Part shown: positions 55,362-63,068 of the stretch, piece by piece
How positions within the stretch are numbered: the stretch's first letter is position 1
Layout of the letters: each line of letters starts with the position of its first letter
Source: Rhizobium sp. CB3090
Lineage (GTDB): Bacteria > Pseudomonadota > Alphaproteobacteria > Rhizobiales > Rhizobiaceae
DNA length: 64,000 bases
Assembly: GCF_029714285.1 (NCBI RefSeq)
Contig: NZ_CP121662.1
Span: 2,666,001 to 2,730,000 of the forward strand
Direction: 5' to 3'
Made by a program: the position numbers and the translations under genes
Notes under the pieces: model-generated
What the model saw: the letters and a program-made list of their open reading frames with translations, nothing else
What the model was told of the DNA's origin: nothing
The model's database searches: none

Positions 55362-55844
55362 ATGTTGAAACACATTCTTCTGGCGTCTGCGGCGCTATCC
55401 GCCGCCGTATGGGCCGCGCCTGCAGCGTCCGCAGACTACTCTACTCTCGGCACGCTCACCTGCACGTCGAAAGGATCGACAGGCATGATCATCATGTCCC
55501 AGAAAAACCTGATGTGCACGTTTGAACCGAGCGGCGGCGGGCCACGTGCGCGTTATGCCGGCATGATCCAGAAATACGGCGTCGATCTCGGCGTTACCGG
55601 TCGCAGCGTCATGGTCTGGACTGTGCTTGCCAGGACCGGCACGCCATTCACCGATATAGCGCTGGCCGGCGAATATTACGGCGTTGGCGCCGATGCCAGC
55701 GTCGCAGCCGGTGGCGGCGCCAAAGTCATCGCCGGCGGCACCAACAGAGCCTTCATGCTGCAACCCCTCAACGTCCAGGCCCAGGAGGGCGTCAACGTTG
55801 CCGTAGGGGTTGAGAAGATGACGCTGGCACCCGCTTCGATTTGA
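55362..55844 (+). CDS. Exported DUF992 family protein
   Basis: 160 residues with a signal peptide of about 24 residues ending PAASADY. The mature domain matches DUF992: GTLTCTSKGSTGMIIMSQK, LMCTFEPSGGGPRARYAGMIQKYGVDLG and a glycine-rich GVGADASVAAGGGAKVIAGG. Two cysteines, in TLTCT and LMCTF, could form one disulfide. A periplasmic location is expected. ATG 55362 has AGAGGAGA at a normal distance. Its EcfG-type promoter suggests it is a general-stress gene. Molecular function unknown. Confidence 0.85.
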   Translation: MLKHILLASAALSAAVWAAPAASADYSTLGTLTCTSKGSTGMIIMSQKNLMCTFEPSGGGPRARYAGMIQKYGVDLGVTGRSVMVWTVLARTGTPFTDIALAGEYYGVGADASVAAGGGAKVIAGGTNRAFMLQPLNVQAQEGVNVAVGVEKMTLAPASI

Positions 55845-55903
55845 AAAAAGCCAGGGCGTTTCTCGCAAATCGCCCATATGCCGCGCTTTCGCAGCCTCTC
55901 ATG

Positions 55904-55926
55904 ACATCTCCCCGTCGGGGAGATGT
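55904..55926. repeat. ACATCTCCCC palindrome between DUF992 and pntB
   Basis: Inverted repeat ACATCTCCCCG/CGGGGAGATGT with a one-base centre, between two convergent genes. There is no T-run in either direction. This palindrome type is frequent in rhizobial intergenic DNA; it may act as a transcript-end element for both genes. Confidence 0.55.
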
Positions 55927-55930
55927 ATGT

Positions 55931-57328
55931 TCACTCGTTCATCGCCTTGACAATCTCCTCGGTGACCTTTTTGGCGTCACCGAGCAGCATCATGGTACCG
56001 TCCTTATAGAACAACGTGTTGTCGATACCGGCATAACCGGACCCGAGCGAGCGTTTGACGAAGAGGCACGTCTTGGCCTTGTCGACGTCAAGAATCGGCA
56101 TGCCGTAGATCGGCGACGTCTTATCGTCGCGTGCAGCCGGATTGGTGACGTCGTTGGCGCCGATGACATAGGCGACATCGGCCTGGGCAAATTCCGAATT
56201 GATGTCTTCCAGCTCGAAGACTTCGTCGTAGGGAACATTGGCTTCGGCAAGCAGCACGTTCATGTGGCCGGGCATACGGCCGGCGACGGGATGAATGGCG
56301 TATTTCACATCGACGCCGTTTGCCTTCAGCTTGTCTGCCATTTCGCGCAATGCGTGTTGAGCCTGCGCCACCGCCATCCCATAGCCAGGCACGATGATGA
56401 CTTTCGATGCATTGGCCATCAGATAGGCGGCATCCTCGGCCGAGCCGAGCTTCACCGTTTTGTCGCTGTTATCGGCGCCACTGGAAGCCGTCTCCCCGCC
56501 GAACCCTCCGAGAATGACAGAGATGAAGGAGCGGTTCATGCCTTTGCACATGATGTAGCTGAGGATCGCACCCGACGAGCCGACCAAAGCACCGGTGATG
56601 ATCAGCGCCAGATTGCCGAGTGTGAAGCCGATCCCGGCCGCGGCCCAGCCGGAATAGGAGTTGAGCATCGATACGACGACAGGCATATCGGCGCCGCCGA
56701 TCGGCACGATCAGCAGCACGCCAAGCGCAAGAGCCAGGGCGACGATCGCCCAGAAATCGAAGTGGCTTTCGCTGACGGCAAGGCCGGCGATGAAGAACAC
56801 AATCAGCGCCAACAACACGGCGTTGATGATGTGCCGGTTCGGCAACAGGATCGGCTTACCGGACATGCGGCCGTCGAGCTTCAGGAAGGCGATGATCGAG
56901 CCGGTGAAGGTCAGCGCGCCGATCGCGACGCCGATCGCCATTTCGACGCGTGCCTCGTGATGGATCGCGCCGATGGCGCCTATGCCGAAGGATGACGGCG
57001 TATAGAGTGCCGCAGCGGCGACGAGGACAGCCGCCAGGCCGACCAGTGAATGGAAGCCGGCGACAAGTTGCGGCATAGAGGTCATCGGGATGACGCGGGC
57101 GATATAGGCCCCTGCCCCGCCGCCGATGGCGAGGCCGAGGATGATCAGCACGAAGCCGCCGAAGGAGGGCGTCGCGAGAACCAGAGTCGTGGCAATGGCG
57201 ATGCCCATGCCGGCCATACCGTAGAAATTGCCGCGGCGGCTGGTGGCCGGATGCGACAGGCCGCGCAGAGCCAGGATGAACAGCACGCCGGAGACGAGAT
57301 AGAGGAAGGCCGCGATATTGCTCAGCAT
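55931..57328 (-). CDS. pntB: Proton-translocating NAD(P) transhydrogenase subunit beta
   Basis: 465 residues from MLSNIAAFLYLVSGVLF; upstream open frame overlaps pntAB and is not coding. Eight or nine membrane helices span residues 1-265. The C-terminal NADP(H)-binding domain III contains IIVPGYGMAVAQAQHALREM, HPVAGRMPGHMNVLLAEA and VIGANDVTNPAARDD. With pntAA and pntAB it forms the pump that makes NADPH from NADH using the proton gradient. It is the last gene of the operon, seven bases after pntAB. Confidence 0.97.
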   Translation of the reverse strand: MLSNIAAFLYLVSGVLFILALRGLSHPATSRRGNFYGMAGMGIAIATTLVLATPSFGGFVLIILGLAIGGGAGAYIARVIPMTSMPQLVAGFHSLVGLAAVLVAAAALYTPSSFGIGAIGAIHHEARVEMAIGVAIGALTFTGSIIAFLKLDGRMSGKPILLPNRHIINAVLLALIVFFIAGLAVSESHFDFWAIVALALALGVLLIVPIGGADMPVVVSMLNSYSGWAAAGIGFTLGNLALIITGALVGSSGAILSYIMCKGMNRSFISVILGGFGGETASSGADNSDKTVKLGSAEDAAYLMANASKVIIVPGYGMAVAQAQHALREMADKLKANGVDVKYAIHPVAGRMPGHMNVLLAEANVPYDEVFELEDINSEFAQADVAYVIGANDVTNPAARDDKTSPIYGMPILDVDKAKTCLFVKRSLGSGYAGIDNTLFYKDGTMMLLGDAKKVTEEIVKAMNE

Positions 57329-57335
57329 GCCGCCC

Positions 57336-57734
57336 TCACTTGTCTTTCTTCTTGTACATCGCCAGCATGCGCTGGGTGACAAGGAAGCCGCCGAAGATAT
57401 TGACCGAGACGAGCACCAGCGCCACGAAGCCGAAACCGGTGGCAAGCCCGCTGGCGGAAATGCCGACCGCCAGAAGCGCACCAACGACGATGACCGAGGA
57501 AATCGCATTCGTCACCGCCATCAACGGCGTATGCAAGGCCGGGGTCACCGACCAGACGACGTAATAGCCGACGAAGATCGCCAATACGAAAATCGCCAGT
57601 TGGAAAACGAAGGGATCGATTGCACCGCCCGAGACTGCGCTGACGGATTCCGGCGCCTGGGCAGCAGCGGTCATCACAGCGTTGACGGCGTCATCCAGTT
57701 GCTGGAGCGCCTGATCCATTGCTTGGCTGGCCAT
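57336..57734 (-). CDS. pntAB: NAD(P) transhydrogenase subunit alpha, membrane part (alpha-2)
   Basis: 132 residues. A hydrophilic N-terminal 45 residues, then three or four membrane helices with YYVVWSVTPALHTPLMAVTNAISSVIVVGALLA, the conserved region of the PntA membrane domain, and a lysine-rich end. In E. coli this part is fused to the NAD-binding domain; in alphaproteobacteria it is a separate subunit as here. The stop of pntAA and the start of this gene nearly abut. It forms proton-channel helices with PntB. Confidence 0.95.
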   Translation of the reverse strand: MASQAMDQALQQLDDAVNAVMTAAAQAPESVSAVSGGAIDPFVFQLAIFVLAIFVGYYVVWSVTPALHTPLMAVTNAISSVIVVGALLAVGISASGLATGFGFVALVLVSVNIFGGFLVTQRMLAMYKKKDK

Positions 57735-58898
57735 CTAGAGATCTCCCTTGTTGACCGTCGGCTGATCCGGGTCGACGAAGTTCGGATGCACGACTTCGCC
57801 CCCGTCGGTCAGCATCGTCGCCTTGATCAGCTCATCGGCCCGGTTGAGCCCGAGACTCTTGCTGTTCTTGTCGACCATCGTTTCCAGAAAGGTGACGAGG
57901 TTCTTGGCATAGAGCGCAGACGCGCTCGCTGGAATACGACCAGCCAGATTGGGATAACCGATCACCTTGACCCCCTCGACATCGGTAACGGTCCCGAATT
58001 CGACACCCTCGATATTGCCCCCACGCTCGACGGCAAGGTCGACGGCAACTGCGCCGGGGCGCATCGCCTTCAGCATTTCGCGGCTGACAAGCCGGGGCGC
58101 CGGGCGGCCGGGAATCAGGGCCGTGGTGATGACGATATCCTGCTTGGAGATATGTTCGGCAACGAGGGCGGCCTGCTTGGCCTGATAGTCTTTCGACATC
58201 TCCTTGGCATAGCCGCCGGCCGTTTCCGCCGCCTTGAACTCTTCGTCCTCGACGGCAACGAATTTCGCGCCGAGCGAAGCGACCTGCTCCTTGGCCGCAG
58301 GGCGAACGTCGGTGGCCGAGACCTGCGCGCCCAATCGCCTCGCTGTGGCGATCGCCTGCAGGCCCGCGACGCCGGCACCCATGACGAAGACCTTCGCCGC
58401 CGGCACAGTTCCGGCTGCCGTCATCATCATCGGCAGGGCCCGGTCATAAACCGCGGCTGCCTCGATCACCGCCTGATAGCCGGCAAGATTGGCCTGCGAC
58501 GACAGCACGTCCATCGACTGCGCACGGGTGATGCGCGGCATCAGCTCCATGGCAAAGCTCGTTAGCCCGGCCCGCGCCATGGCGGCGAGCGCCGCTTCAT
58601 TGCCATAGGGATCCATGATGGCGATTACGATCGCACCGCTCTTGTAGCCGGCGATCTCTTCCTCGGTCGGCCGGCGCACTTTGAGAATGACATCGGCCTG
58701 GGCGGCATCCCAAACAGAGCCGATCCGCGCGCCGACGGCCTCGTATTCGTCGTCTGAAATGCGTGACAGAACGCCCGCACCGGCTTCGACCACAATGTCG
58801 AAGCCAAGGCCTTTCATTTTCTTCGCCGTTTCGATGGACGCCGCGACACGTGTCTCATCCGCCACGGTCTCCTTGGCGACAAAAACCAGATTGCCCAA
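57735..58898 (-). CDS. pntAA: NAD(P) transhydrogenase subunit alpha, NAD-binding part (alpha-1)
   Basis: 387 residues from a TTG at 58898, giving MGNLVFVAKETVADETRV. A GTG at 58907 would add three residues but lies inside the GAGGTG that I read as the ribosome-binding site, so TTG is preferred. The domain I fold includes VEAGAGVLSRISDDEY, MLMPRITRAQ-like MELMPRITRAQSMD, the dinucleotide turn VFVMGAGVAGLQAIATARRLGA and the RPAAKEQV segment. It binds NAD(H) and exchanges hydride with PntB. First gene of the operon. Confidence 0.95.
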   Translation of the reverse strand: MGNLVFVAKETVADETRVAASIETAKKMKGLGFDIVVEAGAGVLSRISDDEYEAVGARIGSVWDAAQADVILKVRRPTEEEIAGYKSGAIVIAIMDPYGNEAALAAMARAGLTSFAMELMPRITRAQSMDVLSSQANLAGYQAVIEAAAVYDRALPMMMTAAGTVPAAKVFVMGAGVAGLQAIATARRLGAQVSATDVRPAAKEQVASLGAKFVAVEDEEFKAAETAGGYAKEMSKDYQAKQAALVAEHISKQDIVITTALIPGRPAPRLVSREMLKAMRPGAVAVDLAVERGGNIEGVEFGTVTDVEGVKVIGYPNLAGRIPASASALYAKNLVTFLETMVDKNSKSLGLNRADELIKATMLTDGGEVVHPNFVDPDQPTVNKGDL

Positions 58899-59023
58899 CG
58901 ATACCACCTCGCGTCAAACGACAGCGCTACTGGATACAGCAGCACAATAGCCTGCAGAATCAGGCCGGAATTCCGGGGAAGGTGCGGGCCGGACGGCCCT
59001 GCATCGATCAGCGCGCTCGAATA

Positions 59024-59248
59024 TCAGCGCACGAGCATGGTGCCGACGATTGATAGAACAATGAAAATAAGCAGACCGCCGAGGAAGCCGGCATGGCCGA
59101 AGAAACCAGCCGCCATCGCTATCAGAAGCGCGGCGACGATTGCCGATCCGGCTCTGGCGACCAAAAGAAACCCATGGTAGGTCTTGTCATGCTCCTTATA
59201 GTCCATCGGAGCACCGGTTTCGACCGGTCCGGTATGATGTTCGGCCAT
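59024..59248 (-). CDS. aa3-type cytochrome c oxidase subunit IV
   Basis: 74 residues with the family motif MDYKEHDKTYHGFL and a following pair of hydrophobic segments (about 29-73). This small subunit accompanies alphaproteobacterial aa3 oxidases; its role is not essential for catalysis in known enzymes. It is 125 bases upstream of pntAA on the same strand and may share transcription with it. The other oxidase subunits are not in this window. A modest gap of 180 bases follows on the right side with no obvious gene. Confidence 0.88.
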   Translation of the reverse strand: MAEHHTGPVETGAPMDYKEHDKTYHGFLLVARAGSAIVAALLIAMAAGFFGHAGFLGGLLIFIVLSIVGTMLVR

Positions 59249-59428
59249 TCAAAAATCTCCCCTCAATCCGCTCCCCGACCGGCCTTGCAATCGCCTGTCG
59301 GCTGGAGTTCAGCCTCGAAAGCCGCGGTGGATCTGGAAGAAACACCGCGGCCGAATTTCCTCAATCGAGGCGTTACATAAAGCGGCGAAAAATGCAATGC
59401 ACGAGAACGCCGCAGAGGCTGGATAGCC

Positions 59429-60184
59429 TTAGCCGAGTTGCTGCCGGCCGGCGGCGCGGCTGCCTGCAGCCAATCGCGCCGTCGGCAGAACGGTTAACGG
59501 ATGCGTACCGCCTTCAGCGCCGCGGGAGAACATCATCCGCCGCTCATAAGGCTCCGAATCAAAAAATGGGTATCGCTGCATCAACTTGCCGCGAATCTCT
59601 TTCGACCGTGAAGCAAGCAGCGTCAGTTCGAAACCATAGGTCTCCGTCATACGCGGTGGCACGATAGTATCGGCGTAGAAGACACGTTTGTAGAATGCGG
59701 CATGCGCCGGGCGGATATGTTGCATGACGCGATCGGTATCGAAATAAATGGCGCCCACGATTGCCGGTCTCAGCGTCAAATAAGGCAAAGCCGGCATTTC
59801 AAGCTCGAAATCGGGATCGATAGCGAAACGCGCCGGATCGATCAGCGTCATGCCGGCATCGAGAAAGGCATGGATCTCATCGGGAAAAATGCCGGTTGAC
59901 TGGCAAACGCGATGATCCGGCGTGACATGATGTATCCGCACGGTACTCACCAGCTCTTCATAATAGTAGACGCCGAAAACATAGGCCTGCTCGTCGAAAT
60001 CGATGTCGTCGATCATGCTCTTGGCGGCAATCGGCAAAACCGCACGCGCTTTGTAGGCCTTGTAGCGCAACCGGGCGACATCCTCCATGTCCTCGCTGCT
60101 CTCGATCCGGCGGTATTCAACATGATCAAGCACCTCCATTAGCTTGCCGGCGAAGCTATCTCTCAAAGTACTCATATAAGACAT
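59429..60184 (-). CDS. FeeM-like N-acyl amino acid synthase / acyltransferase-fold protein
   Basis: 251 residues (248 from the second ATG at 60175). It has the layout of the GNAT-fold family that includes FeeM and the acyl-homoserine-lactone synthases: RIESSEDMEDVARLRYKAYKA near residues 26-46, the FDEQAYVFGVYYYEELVSTVRIHHV strand pair with the SxR motif, and an arginine-rich end. FeeM-type enzymes join a fatty acyl chain from acyl carrier protein to an amino acid. A non-signalling role, for example in lipid modification, is equally possible. It is surrounded by AT-rich DNA. No regulator of the LuxR kind is nearby. Confidence 0.7.
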   Translation of the reverse strand: MSYMSTLRDSFAGKLMEVLDHVEYRRIESSEDMEDVARLRYKAYKARAVLPIAAKSMIDDIDFDEQAYVFGVYYYEELVSTVRIHHVTPDHRVCQSTGIFPDEIHAFLDAGMTLIDPARFAIDPDFELEMPALPYLTLRPAIVGAIYFDTDRVMQHIRPAHAAFYKRVFYADTIVPPRMTETYGFELTLLASRSKEIRGKLMQRYPFFDSEPYERRMMFSRGAEGGTHPLTVLPTARLAAGSRAAGRQQLG

Positions 60185-60534
60185 GGTTCGTTACTCACAA
60201 TTTTAACGGACCATTATTGGTATTAAGAGAAAAATTGATCAATATTAGATTTAATTTTTAATAATTATTTGTTCATTAAGGTTAATTTTTTGATTACCGA
60301 TACCGGTATAGATTCGAATATTCACAAGTTCTTATTTATTAATTGTTGTAGATTTACTGGCCGTCCCATCCATTTTGCTGGAAGGAACCTAACGTTACGG
60401 CAGGTAAGGAAGTATCGGCGGCAGAAATGCCTGCCCGACATCAAAAATAGGAGAGTTACACTGGAAAGCTTGAGTTCGGCCCGACAGCCGCGGTAAGCAC
60501 GAAAAGCGCTCTCGATTGGCCGCCCGGGCGAGGT
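60185..60534. other. AT-rich intergenic region
   Basis: 350 bases. From 60190 to about 60360 the sequence is strongly AT-rich, with runs such as TTTAATTTTTAATAATTA, in a GC-rich genome. It contains the palindrome TACCGGTA at 60306-60313. No convincing gene; a 75-codon plus-strand frame (60269-60496) has no ribosome-binding site. The AT-rich part lies directly upstream of the FeeM-like gene start and probably holds its promoter and sites for nucleoid-type regulators such as MucR. Confidence 0.55.
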
Positions 60535-62838
60535 CTAAGCCACATTATCCTGCCGTATGGCCGGCTGGTGGCGGCCGATATTGTCCACCATCTCGACGAT
60601 GCTATCCTGAGGCACAGGAACTGAAAACACATAGCCCTGGACGATGTCGGCCAATTCGTATTTTTCGATGAGCGATAGTTGCTCCGGCGTTTCCACGCCC
60701 TCGATAACGATTTCCAGGCTAAGAGCCCGTGAAAGATCGGCAATGCCGCACAGGAGCTTGAAACGGCGGCTGTCGGTGGTGATGTCGCGTACGAAAGAGC
60801 GGTCGATCTTGACGATATCCACGGGCAGCGTGTCGAGATAGCTGAGGCTGGAGAAGCCGGTACCGAAATCATCGATGGCGATGGTGATGCCCTTGGCGCG
60901 CAGATCGGTCAGAATGGACCGAACGGTCGCGAGTTCATCCATCAAGCAGCTTTCGGTGACTTCCAGATGCAGTCGTGACGGGTCCAGCCCCGATGCATCG
61001 AGCGCATCCATGACCATGGCGACGATATCGTTGCTGCGCAGGTCCTGTGCTGAAAGATTGACAGAAACCGAGATCGCCTGCGGCCAGGTGGCGCAGTCGC
61101 GGCAGGCCTGATTGAGCATGAAGCGGGTGATGCCGGTCACGATGCCCATTTCCTCGGCGATCTGCACGAAGACGTTCGGCGGAATCGAGCCCTTTTCCGG
61201 ATGCACCCACCGCGACAGGGCCTCACAGCAATCGATGCGACTGCCATCCGGCGAGAACATCGGTTGATAGACGGCATGCAGCTTGCCGCCCTCGATCGCC
61301 TCGCGCAGATCCTCTTTCAGTTTCTGCCGCTCGACATAGCGGGCATCCATTTCTTGCTCGAAGGCGGAGCATCCACCCTTCATCCGCGATTTGGTTTCGA
61401 ACAGCGCCAGATCGGCCTTGATCTGCCACTCCTCCGGACGGAACTCGCGGCTCGACATGGTCACATAACCGCCGCTGAAGGAAACGCGGAGGCTATTGCG
61501 ATCGACATCGTAGGAGCCGGCCATGGCGGCATGCAGCGCACGGATGCGGCTGTCCAGATCCGGCTCGCCGTCCTCATTCGGGAAAAACAACACGAATTGA
61601 TCCCCGACGAGGCGAGCGGAAAGCGCCATGTCTCCCGCCGTCTCCTTCAGCCGCGCGGCGATGGCGACCAGCAGCCGATCGCCGATGAAATGCCCTTTGG
61701 TATCATTGACGTGCTTGAAATCATCCACATCCAGAACCAGAAGACCGATCTGCCCCTCTCCGGCGCGAGCGGCCAGCTTTTCCTTTACCGTGTCGACGAA
61801 ATATTCGCGGTTGGGCAAGCCGGTCAGCGGATCGAAACGCACCATATGCAGGATCTTGCGCTCAGCGCGAATGCGTGGCGTCACATCCTCGAAAATCAGA
61901 ATGACAATGCCGTCGGCACGTCGGCTTGCCGAAAATTCCAGAAACAGATCCTCATTGAATTGAATGAGGGTGCGTGACAGCGAGCCGCTGACGAGCTGCG
62001 CCATCTGCCGCTGGATCAGGCCGGGCAGTGAGCCGTCGATAAACGCATGGCGGGCGCCGTAGCGCAGCACGACATCGAACTCGCAATCCCTGAGCTGTTC
62101 CTGATGCGCCAGGTTCAAGAGCTCGCAGGCTTTGCGGTTCACCACCAGGATGCGATTGTCGGCATCGAGCATGAACAGACCATGCGTCATGTTGTTGAGC
62201 GCCGTGTCAAACCGGTCGGCAATCAACGATATCTCACGCGAAGCGATGACATTCTTATAGAGAAATTCGCGCACGCCATTGGCCATCGAGCGCGTCGTCA
62301 ACCCGAAGGGCACGAGCATGATGGATACGATGGATTTGTAAAGCTGTTCCGACATCAGACAGGCGATGATGATCGGCAGGCAGCAGGCCATGGTCTGCAG
62401 GTCGATCGCCTTCTGCGAACCATAATTGCGGCCGACGATCGACACCATCGACGCCATGGTCACGGCAATGCAGATGAACTCCGCCAATGGATCCTGGACG
62501 ATCAGGATCGCATAGCCGCTGCCGATGCCGAGAATGCCCGCCGTTCCTGCGGCGCCGAGCACATAGCGCGTTTCCCAATGAGCGATATCGGTACGCGAAA
62601 AGGCATGTTTATTGGCTGCGTCGAACTGCCAGAAGGAATACATGCGGAAAGCGAAAACGGCGACAAAGGCGAGGCAGAGACCGAGATAGATGCCGGCATC
62701 CGTGCTCAGAAACACGATGACATACGTCAGGACGTGAACGAACACACCCGTAAACAGCGTCTTACGGTTTCCGAAAAGCGAACTTACGAACGACAGATAA
62801 ACATCCGTCGGCACGGTGTCCGGGCTTTGAGGCTTCAT
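60535..62838 (-). CDS. Membrane PAS-GGDEF-EAL protein, probable c-di-GMP phosphodiesterase
   Basis: 767 residues. Five or six membrane helices (about 30-185), a PAS domain (about 205-320, FDTALNNMTHGLFMLDADN), GGDEF (about 330-490) and EAL (about 505-755). The GGDEF signature is changed to VGDQF (about 412-416), so synthesis of c-di-GMP is unlikely even though the metal aspartates in LVLDVDDFKHVND remain. EAL motifs are intact: CCEALSRW near 540, NLSAQDLRSND and DDFGTGFSSLSYLDTLPVD with VKIDRSF. It therefore probably hydrolyses c-di-GMP, with GTP binding in GGDEF as control. Upstream lies an AT-rich gap. Confidence 0.93.
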   Translation of the reverse strand: MKPQSPDTVPTDVYLSFVSSLFGNRKTLFTGVFVHVLTYVIVFLSTDAGIYLGLCLAFVAVFAFRMYSFWQFDAANKHAFSRTDIAHWETRYVLGAAGTAGILGIGSGYAILIVQDPLAEFICIAVTMASMVSIVGRNYGSQKAIDLQTMACCLPIIIACLMSEQLYKSIVSIMLVPFGLTTRSMANGVREFLYKNVIASREISLIADRFDTALNNMTHGLFMLDADNRILVVNRKACELLNLAHQEQLRDCEFDVVLRYGARHAFIDGSLPGLIQRQMAQLVSGSLSRTLIQFNEDLFLEFSASRRADGIVILIFEDVTPRIRAERKILHMVRFDPLTGLPNREYFVDTVKEKLAARAGEGQIGLLVLDVDDFKHVNDTKGHFIGDRLLVAIAARLKETAGDMALSARLVGDQFVLFFPNEDGEPDLDSRIRALHAAMAGSYDVDRNSLRVSFSGGYVTMSSREFRPEEWQIKADLALFETKSRMKGGCSAFEQEMDARYVERQKLKEDLREAIEGGKLHAVYQPMFSPDGSRIDCCEALSRWVHPEKGSIPPNVFVQIAEEMGIVTGITRFMLNQACRDCATWPQAISVSVNLSAQDLRSNDIVAMVMDALDASGLDPSRLHLEVTESCLMDELATVRSILTDLRAKGITIAIDDFGTGFSSLSYLDTLPVDIVKIDRSFVRDITTDSRRFKLLCGIADLSRALSLEIVIEGVETPEQLSLIEKYELADIVQGYVFSVPVPQDSIVEMVDNIGRHQPAIRQDNVA

Positions 62839-63068
62839 TCAGAGTTCCCCTGATGCGGCAGGCACTCTAGTTGAAACTTTTTAAAATTTGATTGCCCAAA
62901 TAGGAGGTATCTGGATGGATTTTCTAATTATCTCGGTTACTTACACTAATTTTGAGTGAGATTTTGCATCGTATTCGTGCAATCAGTTAAAACTTATTCT
63001 ACTCAAGCTATATTTCTTCAATAATCAATCACTAAAACACAAATCGGTGAAATTAAGGGCACGACCGG
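62839..63068. other. Second AT-rich intergenic region
   Basis: 230 bases between the GGDEF-EAL gene and the TRAP binding protein gene, both on the minus strand. Bases 62875-63055 are AT-rich. No gene and no strong terminator seen; the GGDEF-EAL promoter should be here. Confidence 0.5.

Noticed and set aside
60269..60496. 75-codon plus-strand frame in the AT-rich gap
   Set aside because: No ribosome-binding site, no domain, and it runs across a composition change; probably chance.
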